DNA of 64,000 nucleotides from Candidatus Zixiibacteriota bacterium (GTDB taxonomy: Bacteria > Zixibacteria > MSB-5A5 > GN15 > PGXB01): NCBI GenBank assembly GCA_016933695.1, contig JAFGAL010000020.1, positions 1 through 64,000 of the forward strand, in the 5' to 3' direction. Both the position numbers and the translations under genes were made by a program. Position 1 is the stretch's first letter. Each line of letters begins with the position of its first letter. Positions 19,173 to 29,433 of this stretch are shown in pieces. The notes beneath the pieces are model-generated. The model was not told the DNA's origin. It made no database searches and worked only from the letters and a program-made list of their open reading frames with translations.

Positions 19173-21220
19173 CGGTTGGATTCCAGTGTCTTCATGGATT
19201 GCCGGAGTTCGACCAGCCGTTGTTCATAGAACGGTTCGTTTGTGCCGAACTGCTCATACTGCGCGGCGTATCGTTCGGCCTCGCCAAGATCGCCTATTTT
19301 GACGTATGCCCGCGCCAGTGTCAGAAGAGCGGGTGCATAGTTGGGTTGAAGATCGAGAAGCAGTTTTGCGAAATATATGCTTGAGTCCGTTTGTTCTTTC
19401 ACAAGATAAATGCCCGCCAGTTCCTGAAGAATCCGCGGATTTTGGCGGTTGAGTCGGAAGCCGGTACCGAGCGCGTCCAGGGCGCTGTCATAGCGTTGCA
19501 GGCGGCCGTAAATCATCCCGAGATACAGCCAGGAGTCATCGAAATAACTTTGCACCTGTACGGATTTTTTGGCGGACACCAGGGCTTTTTCGAGATCGTT
19601 GTGGATGAAATAGACACAGGCCCACATGTTGTGATAATCCTTGGAAAAACGGTCCGGCATGATCCGGTTGGCCTGTTGCAGGGCCAGATCGCGTCGCCCC
19701 TGCTTAATATGGGAAAAAACGTCACTGTACTGCCAGACATGCGGATAGTACTGCCCGTAGAGTGTGTTGAGCGAATCGGCCTGGAATGTGTCACCGCGAT
19801 CCACGTGGAATTTTTTGACAAGAAGCATGGTGCCGCGCGAGCGCATGCGGTCGGTATCGACAATGTGTTTGGCGTATTCGACGGAGTTTTCGGTATTCAG
19901 ATTAACTGCCAGATAGGGCAGAGGGGCGGATATCAGGAAAAAGACCATTGGCAGAATCAGTCGTTCGGGAAGGCGCGGTCTTTTGTTGTCAAGCGTAAGG
20001 ATCAGCGCCAGGGTCAGACCATAGGCGCACAGCGAGAACAGGTCCCAGTCGCGCGGCATGGCCAATTGCGGGTCGATCGCCAGCAAGAAGACAATTCCGG
20101 CGACCGCATTGAGACCGAGAAAGACGATCAGCCGCGATTTTGCCGATCGGAAGACCCGAAAGCCCGCCAAAATAACCAACAGCGGCAACAGCGGTGATAA
20201 CAATACCAGCTCGTTGAGCATATCCGCGATATGCGGCACACTGATCAGGCTGTATTCGGGCGAGGCGGGTTTGCCGGCAAACAGAGGGAGGAAGATATTC
20301 TCGAAATAGAGATTCGAGGCATACAAGCGGAAAAGCGCGATTGCCCCGGCGATGATGGCAATCGCCGCCAGGAACCACCAGAGATATTTCAAGCGCTGAT
20401 ATGCCGCGCGACCCTTGTCGCCGGAAAACAGCACATAAATGAAGGCCGGGATAAACATGGCGGCCTGGAGATGCACGGCAATACTCAGCAGGAGAAAAAC
20501 CAAAACCGGAAGAAAGCTTTTGCCGTTTCGAACACTGCGAATGCCGAAATACACGAATCCGGCGTATACCGCCCAGAGCAGCGGGTAATTTTCCACGTAA
20601 CCGAAAAACAGCAGGACCACGCCGGAACCGATCGATGAGAAAAACACCAGCAGGCGTATGGTCGGCGAGTCGCTGACGGTTCCCGTAATCAGATAAAAGA
20701 ATACCATTGTCACCATCCCGGCGATAACCGCCACGATCCGAAACGCCAGCAGGGCGTTGGGTTCGCTCGGGGCACCGATGATCGACTGGATTATTTGAAT
20801 GACAGTGATAATAACCGTTTCGGTCCAGAGATAATATGTTCCGGCTGATGACGCCAGGTTGGCCAGAAGCGCATAGCCGTCACCGAGGAAATGTGTCGGG
20901 GCGGAAAAAACCGCGAACAGGATGCCCGCCGCGATAACAGTCACGCCGCGATAGATATACCGACGGGGGTGCTCATACATGATGTCGTTAAAACGGGTGG
21001 TCAGAAAAATCCCGGCGCGGGTACCTGACGGCAGATACAGAAGTGCCAGGGCGCCGATTGTCAGAACGGTATACGCGATGGTCCATCCCAACGGAAGAAA
21101 AAGCAGGTGATTGAATCCCCAGAACCGCCCGTCGGGATACATCAGCGGGATGAACCGCAAAATAAACAGACCGGCAAGCATAATGGCGGCTGACGCACAT
21201 GATTTGGAGGTATCGGTCAT
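19169..21220 (-). CDS. GT-C-like polytopic membrane protein with C-terminal TPRs (paralogue 1)
   Basis: Shares FWGFNHLLFLP, THFLGDGYALL, LLFFGYVENYPLLW, AMPRDWDLF with next gene; C-terminal TPR-like repeats. Confidence 0.75.
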   Translation of the reverse strand: MTDTSKSCASAAIMLAGLFILRFIPLMYPDGRFWGFNHLLFLPLGWTIAYTVLTIGALALLYLPSGTRAGIFLTTRFNDIMYEHPRRYIYRGVTVIAAGILFAVFSAPTHFLGDGYALLANLASSAGTYYLWTETVIITVIQIIQSIIGAPSEPNALLAFRIVAVIAGMVTMVFFYLITGTVSDSPTIRLLVFFSSIGSGVVLLFFGYVENYPLLWAVYAGFVYFGIRSVRNGKSFLPVLVFLLLSIAVHLQAAMFIPAFIYVLFSGDKGRAAYQRLKYLWWFLAAIAIIAGAIALFRLYASNLYFENIFLPLFAGKPASPEYSLISVPHIADMLNELVLLSPLLPLLVILAGFRVFRSAKSRLIVFLGLNAVAGIVFLLAIDPQLAMPRDWDLFSLCAYGLTLALILTLDNKRPRLPERLILPMVFFLISAPLPYLAVNLNTENSVEYAKHIVDTDRMRSRGTMLLVKKFHVDRGDTFQADSLNTLYGQYYPHVWQYSDVFSHIKQGRRDLALQQANRIMPDRFSKDYHNMWACVYFIHNDLEKALVSAKKSVQVQSYFDDSWLYLGMIYGRLQRYDSALDALGTGFRLNRQNPRILQELAGIYLVKEQTDSSIYFAKLLLDLQPNYAPALLTLARAYVKIGDLGEAERYAAQYEQFGTNEPFYEQRLVELRQSMKTLESNR

Positions 21221-23274
21221 TGCGGCAGTTCCTTCAGGAGTGAATCGAACGCGTGCAGGCGGTCTTCATGATACGGATCGGCACTGCAATTGGCACGGTA
21301 TATGTTGACATAATAGTGCATACTGTCGGGTTGCTGACGAATGTAATAATACTCACTTAACAGATACCCGGCATGATAATTGGATGTATCCATGGCATAG
21401 CATTTAAAGGCATATACGCCCATTGAATCATACTCCTTGCAATTGAAATACACCGATGACATTGCCTGTATCAAATCGATATCGTCGGCCTTCAGCGTAT
21501 AGGCGCGCCGGAGACTCACCAGGGCGCTGTCATAGATGTTTTTTTGAAGAAACGCCAGGGCGCGTGTTTTGTGCAGATCGTAAATATAGGGTTTCAGCTG
21601 TAAGGCGCGGTCAATGGATTTTATGGCGCTGTCCGCTCTGCCCTCTTTGATAGCCAGATAGCCGATCAGTTTATGATAATTGACATTGTACTCATCCGGT
21701 TCAATCATGGACAACAGCAATTTGGCACCCTGGAGGTCGCTGCCTTTGGCGGCCCGGAAAGCCCGGTCGATATTGATCTTGTTGGTATAGCGCGTCCGAT
21801 AGAGTTGGGTCAGTCGGTCAAAATCGGCATGATCTTCGATCTGCTCGTAATAATCATGCAAAACCACGAGGGTTGACATGGAGCGGGGAACGTCGGTGTT
21901 CATGATGTATTCGGCGTACTGAATCGAGGATTGTGTCCCAAGGTTGGTGATCAGAAAAGGAATCGGCGCTGTCACCAGGAAAATAACAAACGGGCCGACA
22001 AAGCGTCCGATGCGGTCCAGTTGGTGTTCAGAAATCAATGTCAGGCAGGTTAGTGTCAATGTAAATCCCGACATCGCGAACAGGTCCCAGTCGCGGGGCA
22101 TGGCCAGCTTGGGGTCGACAACCAACAGAAACAGCAGATATCCGGCGGCGGCTATCGCAAGGAAGACGGCCTGGTTGTTTTTTGCATACTGCCGAAGACT
22201 GAACAACGCCATCAGACCGAACGGCAGGATCAACGGTGAAATGAGCACCAGTTCATTACAGATATCGAGAAAATGCACGGCGCTGATTATGGCGTAGCCC
22301 GGGTCGATCGGTTTGCCGGTAATCAGCGGCAGAAAGGCATCTTTGACGAACAAGTCAGTATAATACTTGTAGAGAATCAGTGTCAGGACCACCAATGCGA
22401 CAGTGATCACCCCTGACCAGATCAGCCGCGCATGCTTTCGATAGATGGCAAGGCCCCGTTCGCGACTGAGAATCATATAGAAATACGATGGCAGAAGAAC
22501 CGTACTCTGGACATGGATAAGCATGCCGGCCAGTAAAAACGGCAGGGGCCACGCCGGTCCGTGTCCGGTTTTTATAAATCGCAGACCGAAATACAGGTAT
22601 CCCAATGTTGTCGGCCAGAGCAGGGGATACGTTTCCACATAGCCGAAAAACAGCAACAGCGCGCCGGAACCGACCGCAGAGGTGAAGATCAACACCCGTT
22701 TGATTGGATGTTCCGTGACAACACCGGCCAGAAGAAAAAACAGCCAAACACTGATTGCTCCGGATGTGACGGATACGATTTGAAACGCAGTCAGGGCGTT
22801 TTCCTTACTAACGCCGCCGAGAATCGATTGCAGGCCCAGGATGACATAACTGGCGCCCATCTCACTCGGTTTGATAATCGATCGCATTTCGGAACCGAGA
22901 GTCTTGAGTAAATCATAGCCGTCTCCCAGAAAGTGCATCGGGGAGGCGAATACGATAATAAGCAGAGTCAGGATAACGGTGACCGCCGCGCGCAGGATTA
23001 GTCTGCGGGTTTTTTCGTAAAACAGTGTATTGAATCTGTCCGCCAATGTCACACCGATTGTCTTTCCCCATTTACCGAATGACATCGCGACGGCAGCTAT
23101 CCAGACCAGAGTAAAAAGCATAACCCAAATGTCGGGAAGAAACAGCAGATGATTCATTCCCCATAATCTGATTTCCGGCATGAGAAGGGGAATCAGTCGT
23201 AACAGCACGGTCAGTGCGAAAAACAGGATGAGAAGCGGGGTGAGATCGAATGTTTTACCGGCGGATTTACGCAT
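21217..23274 (-). CDS. GT-C-like polytopic membrane protein with C-terminal TPRs (paralogue 2)
   Basis: LWGMNHLLFLP, MHFLGDGYDLL, LLFFGYVETYPLLW, AMPRDWDLF shared with 19169..21220. Confidence 0.75.
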   Translation of the reverse strand: MRKSAGKTFDLTPLLILFFALTVLLRLIPLLMPEIRLWGMNHLLFLPDIWVMLFTLVWIAAVAMSFGKWGKTIGVTLADRFNTLFYEKTRRLILRAAVTVILTLLIIVFASPMHFLGDGYDLLKTLGSEMRSIIKPSEMGASYVILGLQSILGGVSKENALTAFQIVSVTSGAISVWLFFLLAGVVTEHPIKRVLIFTSAVGSGALLLFFGYVETYPLLWPTTLGYLYFGLRFIKTGHGPAWPLPFLLAGMLIHVQSTVLLPSYFYMILSRERGLAIYRKHARLIWSGVITVALVVLTLILYKYYTDLFVKDAFLPLITGKPIDPGYAIISAVHFLDICNELVLISPLILPFGLMALFSLRQYAKNNQAVFLAIAAAGYLLFLLVVDPKLAMPRDWDLFAMSGFTLTLTCLTLISEHQLDRIGRFVGPFVIFLVTAPIPFLITNLGTQSSIQYAEYIMNTDVPRSMSTLVVLHDYYEQIEDHADFDRLTQLYRTRYTNKINIDRAFRAAKGSDLQGAKLLLSMIEPDEYNVNYHKLIGYLAIKEGRADSAIKSIDRALQLKPYIYDLHKTRALAFLQKNIYDSALVSLRRAYTLKADDIDLIQAMSSVYFNCKEYDSMGVYAFKCYAMDTSNYHAGYLLSEYYYIRQQPDSMHYYVNIYRANCSADPYHEDRLHAFDSLLKELPQ

Positions 23275-23346
23275 TGATATTCCGTTGTGTTATACTGGTT
23301 ATTCTAATGTATTGACTTCAGGCGGATTTTTCAATAAGATAATGCC

Positions 23347-24111
23347 ATGTCAGAGACCGCCCGTTTTACAGACCGGATTGTCGAGCGGTTCCCCGAGGGA
23401 CGATTGACATTCCAGAAAGCCCTGCCGACCTTTCATCCCGAATCGATCGACGATGCCGCCGCGGTGTTCGCACTGGCCGATGAGTACGATTACAAGCTGT
23501 TTATTTCCGGATTCGGCAACACGATCGATCCCGACGGCGACAAGTTCCGGGATATGCTGATTGTCCGGACCGACCGCCTGAATCAACTGGTGCATCTGGT
23601 TCCGGAGGACTTTTATGTCGTGGTCGGTGCGGGGTATCCTTTGCAGGAATTGAACCGGCATTTGAAAAAGCACGGCCTGTTTTTACCACATGCCGATTTG
23701 CCGTATGTGGGTTCGGTCGGCGGTGCGATTGCCTCGGGGTTGACCGCTGATTACAAGGGGCATGATCTGCCGATCAGCCGGTATTTTATCAAGGCGGAAA
23801 TCGTGATGCCGGATGGCTCGGTTATTCAGTCCGGATCGGCCTGTTTCAAATCGGTGTCGGGGCTTGATATCGTGAAAATATTCTCGCCCTCATGGGGCCA
23901 GTTGGGGCTGATCGTCAACGCCTGCTTGCGGGTGCTTCCGATCAGCATTGCCGATGATTACCGCGGCCTGAAAATGCACGGGCTGGAGTACGCGCGGTTC
24001 GTCTCGACATTCACCGATCCCGGCGACAACGTATCGGCGCAGTATTCGCTGAAAATCAAAGAGAAGTTTGATCCGTCCGGCCGCCTGCCGTTGATCGATA
24101 TTTTTCACTGA
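23347..24111 (+). CDS. FAD-binding (VAO/GlcD-GlcE type) protein, apparently lacking the cap domain
   Basis: VVVGAGYPLQELNRHLKKHGLFLPHADLPYVGSVGGAIASG PCMH FAD-binding motif; ends SLKIKEKFDPSGRLPLIDIF; only 254 aa. Confidence 0.75.
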   Translation: MSETARFTDRIVERFPEGRLTFQKALPTFHPESIDDAAAVFALADEYDYKLFISGFGNTIDPDGDKFRDMLIVRTDRLNQLVHLVPEDFYVVVGAGYPLQELNRHLKKHGLFLPHADLPYVGSVGGAIASGLTADYKGHDLPISRYFIKAEIVMPDGSVIQSGSACFKSVSGLDIVKIFSPSWGQLGLIVNACLRVLPISIADDYRGLKMHGLEYARFVSTFTDPGDNVSAQYSLKIKEKFDPSGRLPLIDIFH

Positions 24112-24134
24112 CCGACGGCCGGATCGTTATCGGT

Positions 24135-25331
24135 TTACATGCAGTTATCGAAAATCCTGACAATGTCTTTTTTGTAGAGCGGTCTGGGATTGTCCAGAAA
24201 TTCTTTGTTTCGGGAATAAATCCGGATCGTATCCTCGGCCATTTGCGCGAAGTGGATATCGCTGGAAATGCCCACATCAGGCATGCGCAGGAAACGGTCC
24301 ACCGATTTTAAGAAATCGTTCATGCCGTCGATCGCGGCGCGGGCCAGATCGAGTTCGGATTTCCCGTCGGCGATTTCACCGAACAACTCGGTTGCCATCA
24401 TGGCGAATTTCGCCGGTCGCGCTTCGTAAGTGTATTCCATCAGGCGCGGAAGCAAAAGCGCCAGGCCGCGTCCGTGCGAGATGTCATAGTGCGCCGAGAG
24501 GGCGTGTTCCATGGCATGCAGGGGGAAAGCCCCGCCGCGACCGTTGTTGATCATCCCCGACAGGGCCACCGCCGAACTCCATGACAACTGCGAGCGAGCT
24601 TCGATATCGCCGGGATTCGCGATCGCTTTCGGGAGGTAATCCATGACGGTGCGCATGATCGAAAGCGAAAAGCGATCCTGCACCGGGGTATTGTCGGCAC
24701 CGGTGAAAAATCCTTCGATAACGTGGCTGATAATATCGATCCCGCCGTCGATGGTGTAGTCTTTGGGGACGGTGACGGTCAACTCCGGGTCGACAATGGA
24801 GAATTTGGGAAAGAGCAGGGGACTGCCCAGAACGGCTTTTTCGTGCGACTCCCAGTTGCTGATCACCGCTCCGCTGTTGAATTCCGAGCCGGTTGCCGCG
24901 AGGGTCGGGATTTCCGCAAGATGTAATGCCTTGCGAACCGGTTTCGGCATGGGCTGACCATGCGCGACATAATCCCAGATCGGTTCGCCGGTGGCCGCCG
25001 CGACCGCGACCGCCTTGGCGGCATCCATGGGGGAACCGCCGCCGACACCAAGGATGAAATCACACTTGTTCTGACGGGCCAGTTCGCCGGCCGCGTCGAT
25101 CGTGGTCGTGCGCGGATTCGGTTCGATTTTATCGTACACGATCGCCTGGACACCCTCTTTTTCCAGGTAGTCGGTGATGCGGTTGACGATTCCGTGGGCG
25201 GATGACGACCGTTTGCCGGTGACGATCAGGGCGGTGTCGCCGAGTTGTTTCGCTTCCTTGCCGACCCGGGCGATTTCGCCGGGGCCGAAGATAATTTTGG
25301 TCGGGTTGTAAAAGACGAAGTTTTGCATCAT
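24135..25331 (-). CDS. Iron-containing alcohol dehydrogenase (type III)
   Basis: NPTKIIFGPGEIARVG; DFILGVGGGSPMDAAKAVAVAA; AMEHALSAHYDISHGRGLALLLP metal-binding motif. Confidence 0.93.
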   Translation of the reverse strand: MMQNFVFYNPTKIIFGPGEIARVGKEAKQLGDTALIVTGKRSSSAHGIVNRITDYLEKEGVQAIVYDKIEPNPRTTTIDAAGELARQNKCDFILGVGGGSPMDAAKAVAVAAATGEPIWDYVAHGQPMPKPVRKALHLAEIPTLAATGSEFNSGAVISNWESHEKAVLGSPLLFPKFSIVDPELTVTVPKDYTIDGGIDIISHVIEGFFTGADNTPVQDRFSLSIMRTVMDYLPKAIANPGDIEARSQLSWSSAVALSGMINNGRGGAFPLHAMEHALSAHYDISHGRGLALLLPRLMEYTYEARPAKFAMMATELFGEIADGKSELDLARAAIDGMNDFLKSVDRFLRMPDVGISSDIHFAQMAEDTIRIYSRNKEFLDNPRPLYKKDIVRIFDNCM

Positions 25332-25439
25332 GCACTCCCGTATTTTTATCTTTGCTTTTTAGCGTAACATATTAACATTGTAACAAACGGCAGACGATTA
25401 TGTTCACGCGAACCGGAGAAAACGGGATTATCAGCTTAT

Positions 25440-26648
25440 ATGCCGAATGCAAACACCCATAATGAAACACCGCTGAAAATCCTGTTTGTCACGCACAACT
25501 ATATCCGTTTCGGCGGGGATTTCGCCGGGGTCTTTTTACACCTGCTCGCCCGCAAACTCGGTGAGCAGGGGATCGAGGTGGTGGTGGTGGCGCCGCATGA
25601 CGCGTCGATTCCGGAGACCGAAATAATCGACGGGGTCAAAATCCACCGGTTCCGCTATGCGTCCGACGAGAACGAGACGTTCGCGTATCGCGGGGATATG
25701 CACCGGCAGTTATTTCGTAATCCCTTCAGGATTTTCCGATTGTTGCGTTTTATCCGGAAAGCCACCAGGCTGGCATCGAAGCTGATCGAAGCGGAAAACA
25801 TTTCCATCGTATCGACGCACTGGGTGATCCCCAACGGCATGATTGCGAAACGACTGAAACGGAAATTCGGCGATCGAATCAAACTGGTGTTCAGTTCGCA
25901 TGGCACCGATGTTCGTCTGTTGACCGGGGTTCCGCTGGTGCTGGCCTATTTTAAATCGATTATTCGCCGGGCGGAAGCGTGGACGGTCGTTTCGCGCTTT
26001 CTCCGGGATATCGTTGCGGCCAAGGCACCTTCGCTTGGCGAGAGAATCCGGATTCTGCCGCTTCCCAACGACGAAGCGGTGTTTTATCCCGACGACAGTA
26101 TCGCCAAAGATCCCAACCTGATCGTGGCGACGTCGCGGCTGACAGTGCAAAAGCGTCTGGAGTGTTTAATCGAAGCGGTTAAGCTGGTTTCGAAGGCCAT
26201 ACCGATGATCCGCCTTGAGATTTACGGAACCGGTCCGGAGAAATTCAAGCTGGAACGACTGATCGATGAGAAGGGATTGGCTGGACGGGTGGTGATCAAA
26301 AAGCCGGTGGCGCAGGAAGCTCTGCGCGAGGTGTACAACCGCGCCTCGGTGATGGTACTCAATTCCATCGACGAGGGATTCGGGCTGGGGCTGACCGAGG
26401 CGATGCTGTGTCATACTGCGGTAATCGGCACCGATTCGGGGGGGATTCGGGATATTATCGATCATGACCGGACCGGACTGCTGGTCCCGGTCGATAATGC
26501 CGAGGCGCTGGCGGCGGCAATAGAAAAGCTTCTCACCGATCACACCCTGCGCAATCGTCTTGAAGAGGCGGGGTACCAGAAGGCATTGACGGCGTTTTCA
26601 TCGAAAGCGACGGCTGAAACGTTCGCGAAGTTATTCAGAGAAATATAG
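25440..26648 (+). CDS. Glycosyltransferase family 4 (GT-B)
   Basis: RFGGDFAGVFLHLLARKLGEQGIEVVVVAPHD; NSIDEGFGLGLTEAMLCHTAVIGTDSGGIRDIIDHDRTGLLVP. Confidence 0.9.
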   Translation: MPNANTHNETPLKILFVTHNYIRFGGDFAGVFLHLLARKLGEQGIEVVVVAPHDASIPETEIIDGVKIHRFRYASDENETFAYRGDMHRQLFRNPFRIFRLLRFIRKATRLASKLIEAENISIVSTHWVIPNGMIAKRLKRKFGDRIKLVFSSHGTDVRLLTGVPLVLAYFKSIIRRAEAWTVVSRFLRDIVAAKAPSLGERIRILPLPNDEAVFYPDDSIAKDPNLIVATSRLTVQKRLECLIEAVKLVSKAIPMIRLEIYGTGPEKFKLERLIDEKGLAGRVVIKKPVAQEALREVYNRASVMVLNSIDEGFGLGLTEAMLCHTAVIGTDSGGIRDIIDHDRTGLLVPVDNAEALAAAIEKLLTDHTLRNRLEEAGYQKALTAFSSKATAETFAKLFREI

Positions 26649-26659
26649 AAGGCGAGAGA

Positions 26660-28558
26660 TTATTCGGACAGGCGCGCCGTGATTTTCTCAAGCACGTCGG
26701 CGGTGCGATCCGGGTATTCCCGCAGGATTTGCCCGGTGATGTATCGCCGGAACTTGTCGGGTGATCCGTTGGTCTTTGCCGTCGCGAAACCGTTTTCGGC
26801 CTTTTTCCAGAGCGTATCGAAATCGGATGTGCCATAGTGATCGTCGGGAGTGCCGCCGGATTGGCTCAATGCGATCAATGCGGCTTTAATATGCGCGTAC
26901 GGCCAGTCCTCGACCAACGCCCGATGTAAGAGCGTATATAATTTCTTGGCATCGGCGTATTCCAGATGGACGTTTTTCCGTCGCAGACCGACCATGACAT
27001 CGGCGCAGTAATGCGCCGCCTTTTTGGGATTGACGGCGCGATCGGCGGCCAGTCGTTCGAACAGGTCGAGAAATTTCGACAGTGAGAGCGCCGCGACCTG
27101 TTCCTCGTGAAGTCCCAGTTTGCGCCAGCGTTCCTGCTTGACCCAGAGTTGTTCCTGGATGCTGTCGCGATTTTTGGTGACACGCTCTTCGGTGATCTTC
27201 ACGGGAGGATGGTCGGTATCGGGATACATGCGGTCGGGACCGGGAAGAATGCGTTCGAAATCGGTGGAACCGTCCTTGATATCCTGACGGGTTTCGTTGA
27301 TGACGCCGTCGGCAAGTTCGCCGATGCGGATTTTTATTTCATTGATCGCGGTCGCGACATCGGCCGACGGCCCGCAAACCAGGATGATATCATCGTTGGT
27401 TTCGCACGGCAGGGACCTGGTAATCGTATCCCAAAGGGAATCGGGGATGTCGTATCGCTCTTTTTGTGAGAGGAAAAACAGGTTCGGTTTGGTGTCAATA
27501 CAGGCGATCACACGCACCCGGCCGGACAGTTCGAATCCGAAATCCCGTCCCGGTTGCAATGGCGTGTTGATCATGTCGCGCAGATTCGGCGCATAGAGGG
27601 CGACCACTTTCAGCGGCTGGTCGCTTTCCAGGCGACATCCGATGGTGTTGGCGGTTCCGCTGAACAGGGAGGTGATGTTTTCCTCTTTGTAAGAAACAGC
27701 TTCAGGCGAGGTGAACCGCCCGGTAAACATCTTTTTTAAGTCCAGCAGACCGATCTGCCGAACCGCTTCGGTGGCGGTGAGTCTTTTGATATTGCCGACC
27801 TTATAGACGCCCTTGATCTCGACCCGATCGCCGCCGGTGACAGAGACGTTGACATCCTGACGGACGGTGCCGATTCCGCGGCGGACGAATCCGGCGGCTT
27901 TCATCGAATTGCCAAGCAAGCGGCAGACCTCGGCGGCCTCGTCGGGATTTTTCATATCGGCATCGGTGATCACTTCGATCAGTGGAATCGAGAGCCGGTC
28001 GGTGGCGAAGATGATCTGGTGCCCGATATCGGAAACCTCGCGGCAGGAATCCTCTTCGAGATTCAACTGCGAGATCCGAATTTTCCGTCCCTTGTATGGG
28101 ACCCATCCGTCGATACCAATAATCATCGTTCGCTGGAAACCGGTGGGGATCGAGCCGTCGAGATACTGCTTGCGGACGACGTGCAGTTCATCGACGATCC
28201 GGCAGTTGAAATGCAGGGCGACCCGCATGGCCAGGTCGACGGCGTCCTGGTTGACCAGGAACGGGGGTGTATCGTCCATCTCATAGGTGCAGGTGCGATC
28301 GCGATAGAGCCGGTAAATGACCTCTTTTTTGGTCTTGAACTCCATCAGCGCGGTGCCGTCGTATTCGCCCAGCTCCGAGAGGGTCGGACGCATGTGCCGC
28401 AGGATTTCGGCGTCATGGCGACGATTGGTCAGCCCCACCGGACAATGACAAAACAGTTTGCGTTCGGTGTCGATTTGCTGGTGAATCTCCAGGCCGCATT
28501 TGAAGCCCCGGGATTCAAAGAACGATTTGTCGTCGATGTCGATTTCAAGCTCTTTCAT
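26660..28558 (-). CDS. gatE: Archaeal-type Glu-tRNA(Gln) amidotransferase subunit E
   Basis: FKCGLEIHQQIDTERKLFCHCP; MDDTPPFLVNQDAVDLAMRVALHFNC; ISQLNLEEDSCREV; SIPLIEVITDADMKNPDEAAEVCRLLG; internal GAD-like domain; YqeY-like tail. MKELEID start at 28558 preferred over 28609. Confidence 0.88.
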   Translation of the reverse strand: MKELEIDIDDKSFFESRGFKCGLEIHQQIDTERKLFCHCPVGLTNRRHDAEILRHMRPTLSELGEYDGTALMEFKTKKEVIYRLYRDRTCTYEMDDTPPFLVNQDAVDLAMRVALHFNCRIVDELHVVRKQYLDGSIPTGFQRTMIIGIDGWVPYKGRKIRISQLNLEEDSCREVSDIGHQIIFATDRLSIPLIEVITDADMKNPDEAAEVCRLLGNSMKAAGFVRRGIGTVRQDVNVSVTGGDRVEIKGVYKVGNIKRLTATEAVRQIGLLDLKKMFTGRFTSPEAVSYKEENITSLFSGTANTIGCRLESDQPLKVVALYAPNLRDMINTPLQPGRDFGFELSGRVRVIACIDTKPNLFFLSQKERYDIPDSLWDTITRSLPCETNDDIILVCGPSADVATAINEIKIRIGELADGVINETRQDIKDGSTDFERILPGPDRMYPDTDHPPVKITEERVTKNRDSIQEQLWVKQERWRKLGLHEEQVAALSLSKFLDLFERLAADRAVNPKKAAHYCADVMVGLRRKNVHLEYADAKKLYTLLHRALVEDWPYAHIKAALIALSQSGGTPDDHYGTSDFDTLWKKAENGFATAKTNGSPDKFRRYITGQILREYPDRTADVLEKITARLSE

Positions 28559-28684
28559 AACAGAGGGGAATATATACGGCAACGCGAAAAAAGAAAGCGA
28601 TTTTTTCAAGAAATCGGGACCGACCGGGGGATCAGCGAGAGCGGGATGTGCGGTCGAAAAAACGGCCGACAGGTATATAATTCA

Positions 28685-28714
28685 TTGACAAGATGTCCGT
28701 CTCTCTCGTATTTT
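28685..28714 (+). promoter_or_regulatory. Candidate sigma70-like promoter
   Basis: TTGACA (28685-28690), 18-bp spacer, TATTTT (28709-28714). Confidence 0.35.
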
Positions 28715-28734
28715 TATGTGTCGGGAGGATTCAC

Positions 28735-29433
28735 ATGCGTTCAATCGAAGAGCTGATCAATCGCCAGCTTAATCGCTGGGAAATGGAACGTCGTCACCGC
28801 GAAGAGGAAATCCAAAATGGTATTGCGCCGGAAATCAAGCCCATTGTCACGGTGAGTCGACAACGGGGAAGTCGGGGCGCATATATCGCCGAACGCCTCG
28901 CCGAGAAACTGGGATACCAATTGCTGTATCGCGAGATCATCGACGAAATCTGCAAGTCGTCGGGATACCGTCGGCGGGTGATCGAGTCGCTTGACAACAA
29001 GGTGCGGTCACGGATGGAACTCTGGTTCGAGGGGTTATTCAAGGGCATGTATATCGACTCCTCGGATTATTTCAAGCAGTTGTATCGGGTGATCATGTCG
29101 GTGTCGGCGCATGGCGGGGTGGTGGTGGTCGGTCGCGCCGCCAATTTCATGCTGTCGCGCGATCAGGGATTTCACCTGCGCGTGGTGGCGGCCCGTCCGG
29201 TGCGAATCGAAAATCTGGTGCGCTATCAGCAGTTGACCCACGAGCAGGCGGAGCAGGAAATCCGTCAATTCGACAGGAGCCGGGCGGAATTCGTCGAGAG
29301 TAATTTCCATATGAACATCGACGACCCGGGCGCCTATGACCTGATTCTCAACACGACGTATGTCGACGTCGACGAAGCGGTGCAAATCGCCGAGCTGGGA
29401 ATGCAGTCGAAGCGGAAGGCGCTGAGTGCCTGA
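28735..29433 (+). CDS. Cytidylate kinase-like family protein
   Basis: VSRQRGSRGAYIAERLAEKLGYQLLYREIIDEI; VVVVGRAANFMLSRDQGFHLRVVAARPVRIENLV; strong SD GGGAGG upstream of ATG 28735. Confidence 0.85.
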   Translation: MRSIEELINRQLNRWEMERRHREEEIQNGIAPEIKPIVTVSRQRGSRGAYIAERLAEKLGYQLLYREIIDEICKSSGYRRRVIESLDNKVRSRMELWFEGLFKGMYIDSSDYFKQLYRVIMSVSAHGGVVVVGRAANFMLSRDQGFHLRVVAARPVRIENLVRYQQLTHEQAEQEIRQFDRSRAEFVESNFHMNIDDPGAYDLILNTTYVDVDEAVQIAELGMQSKRKALSA

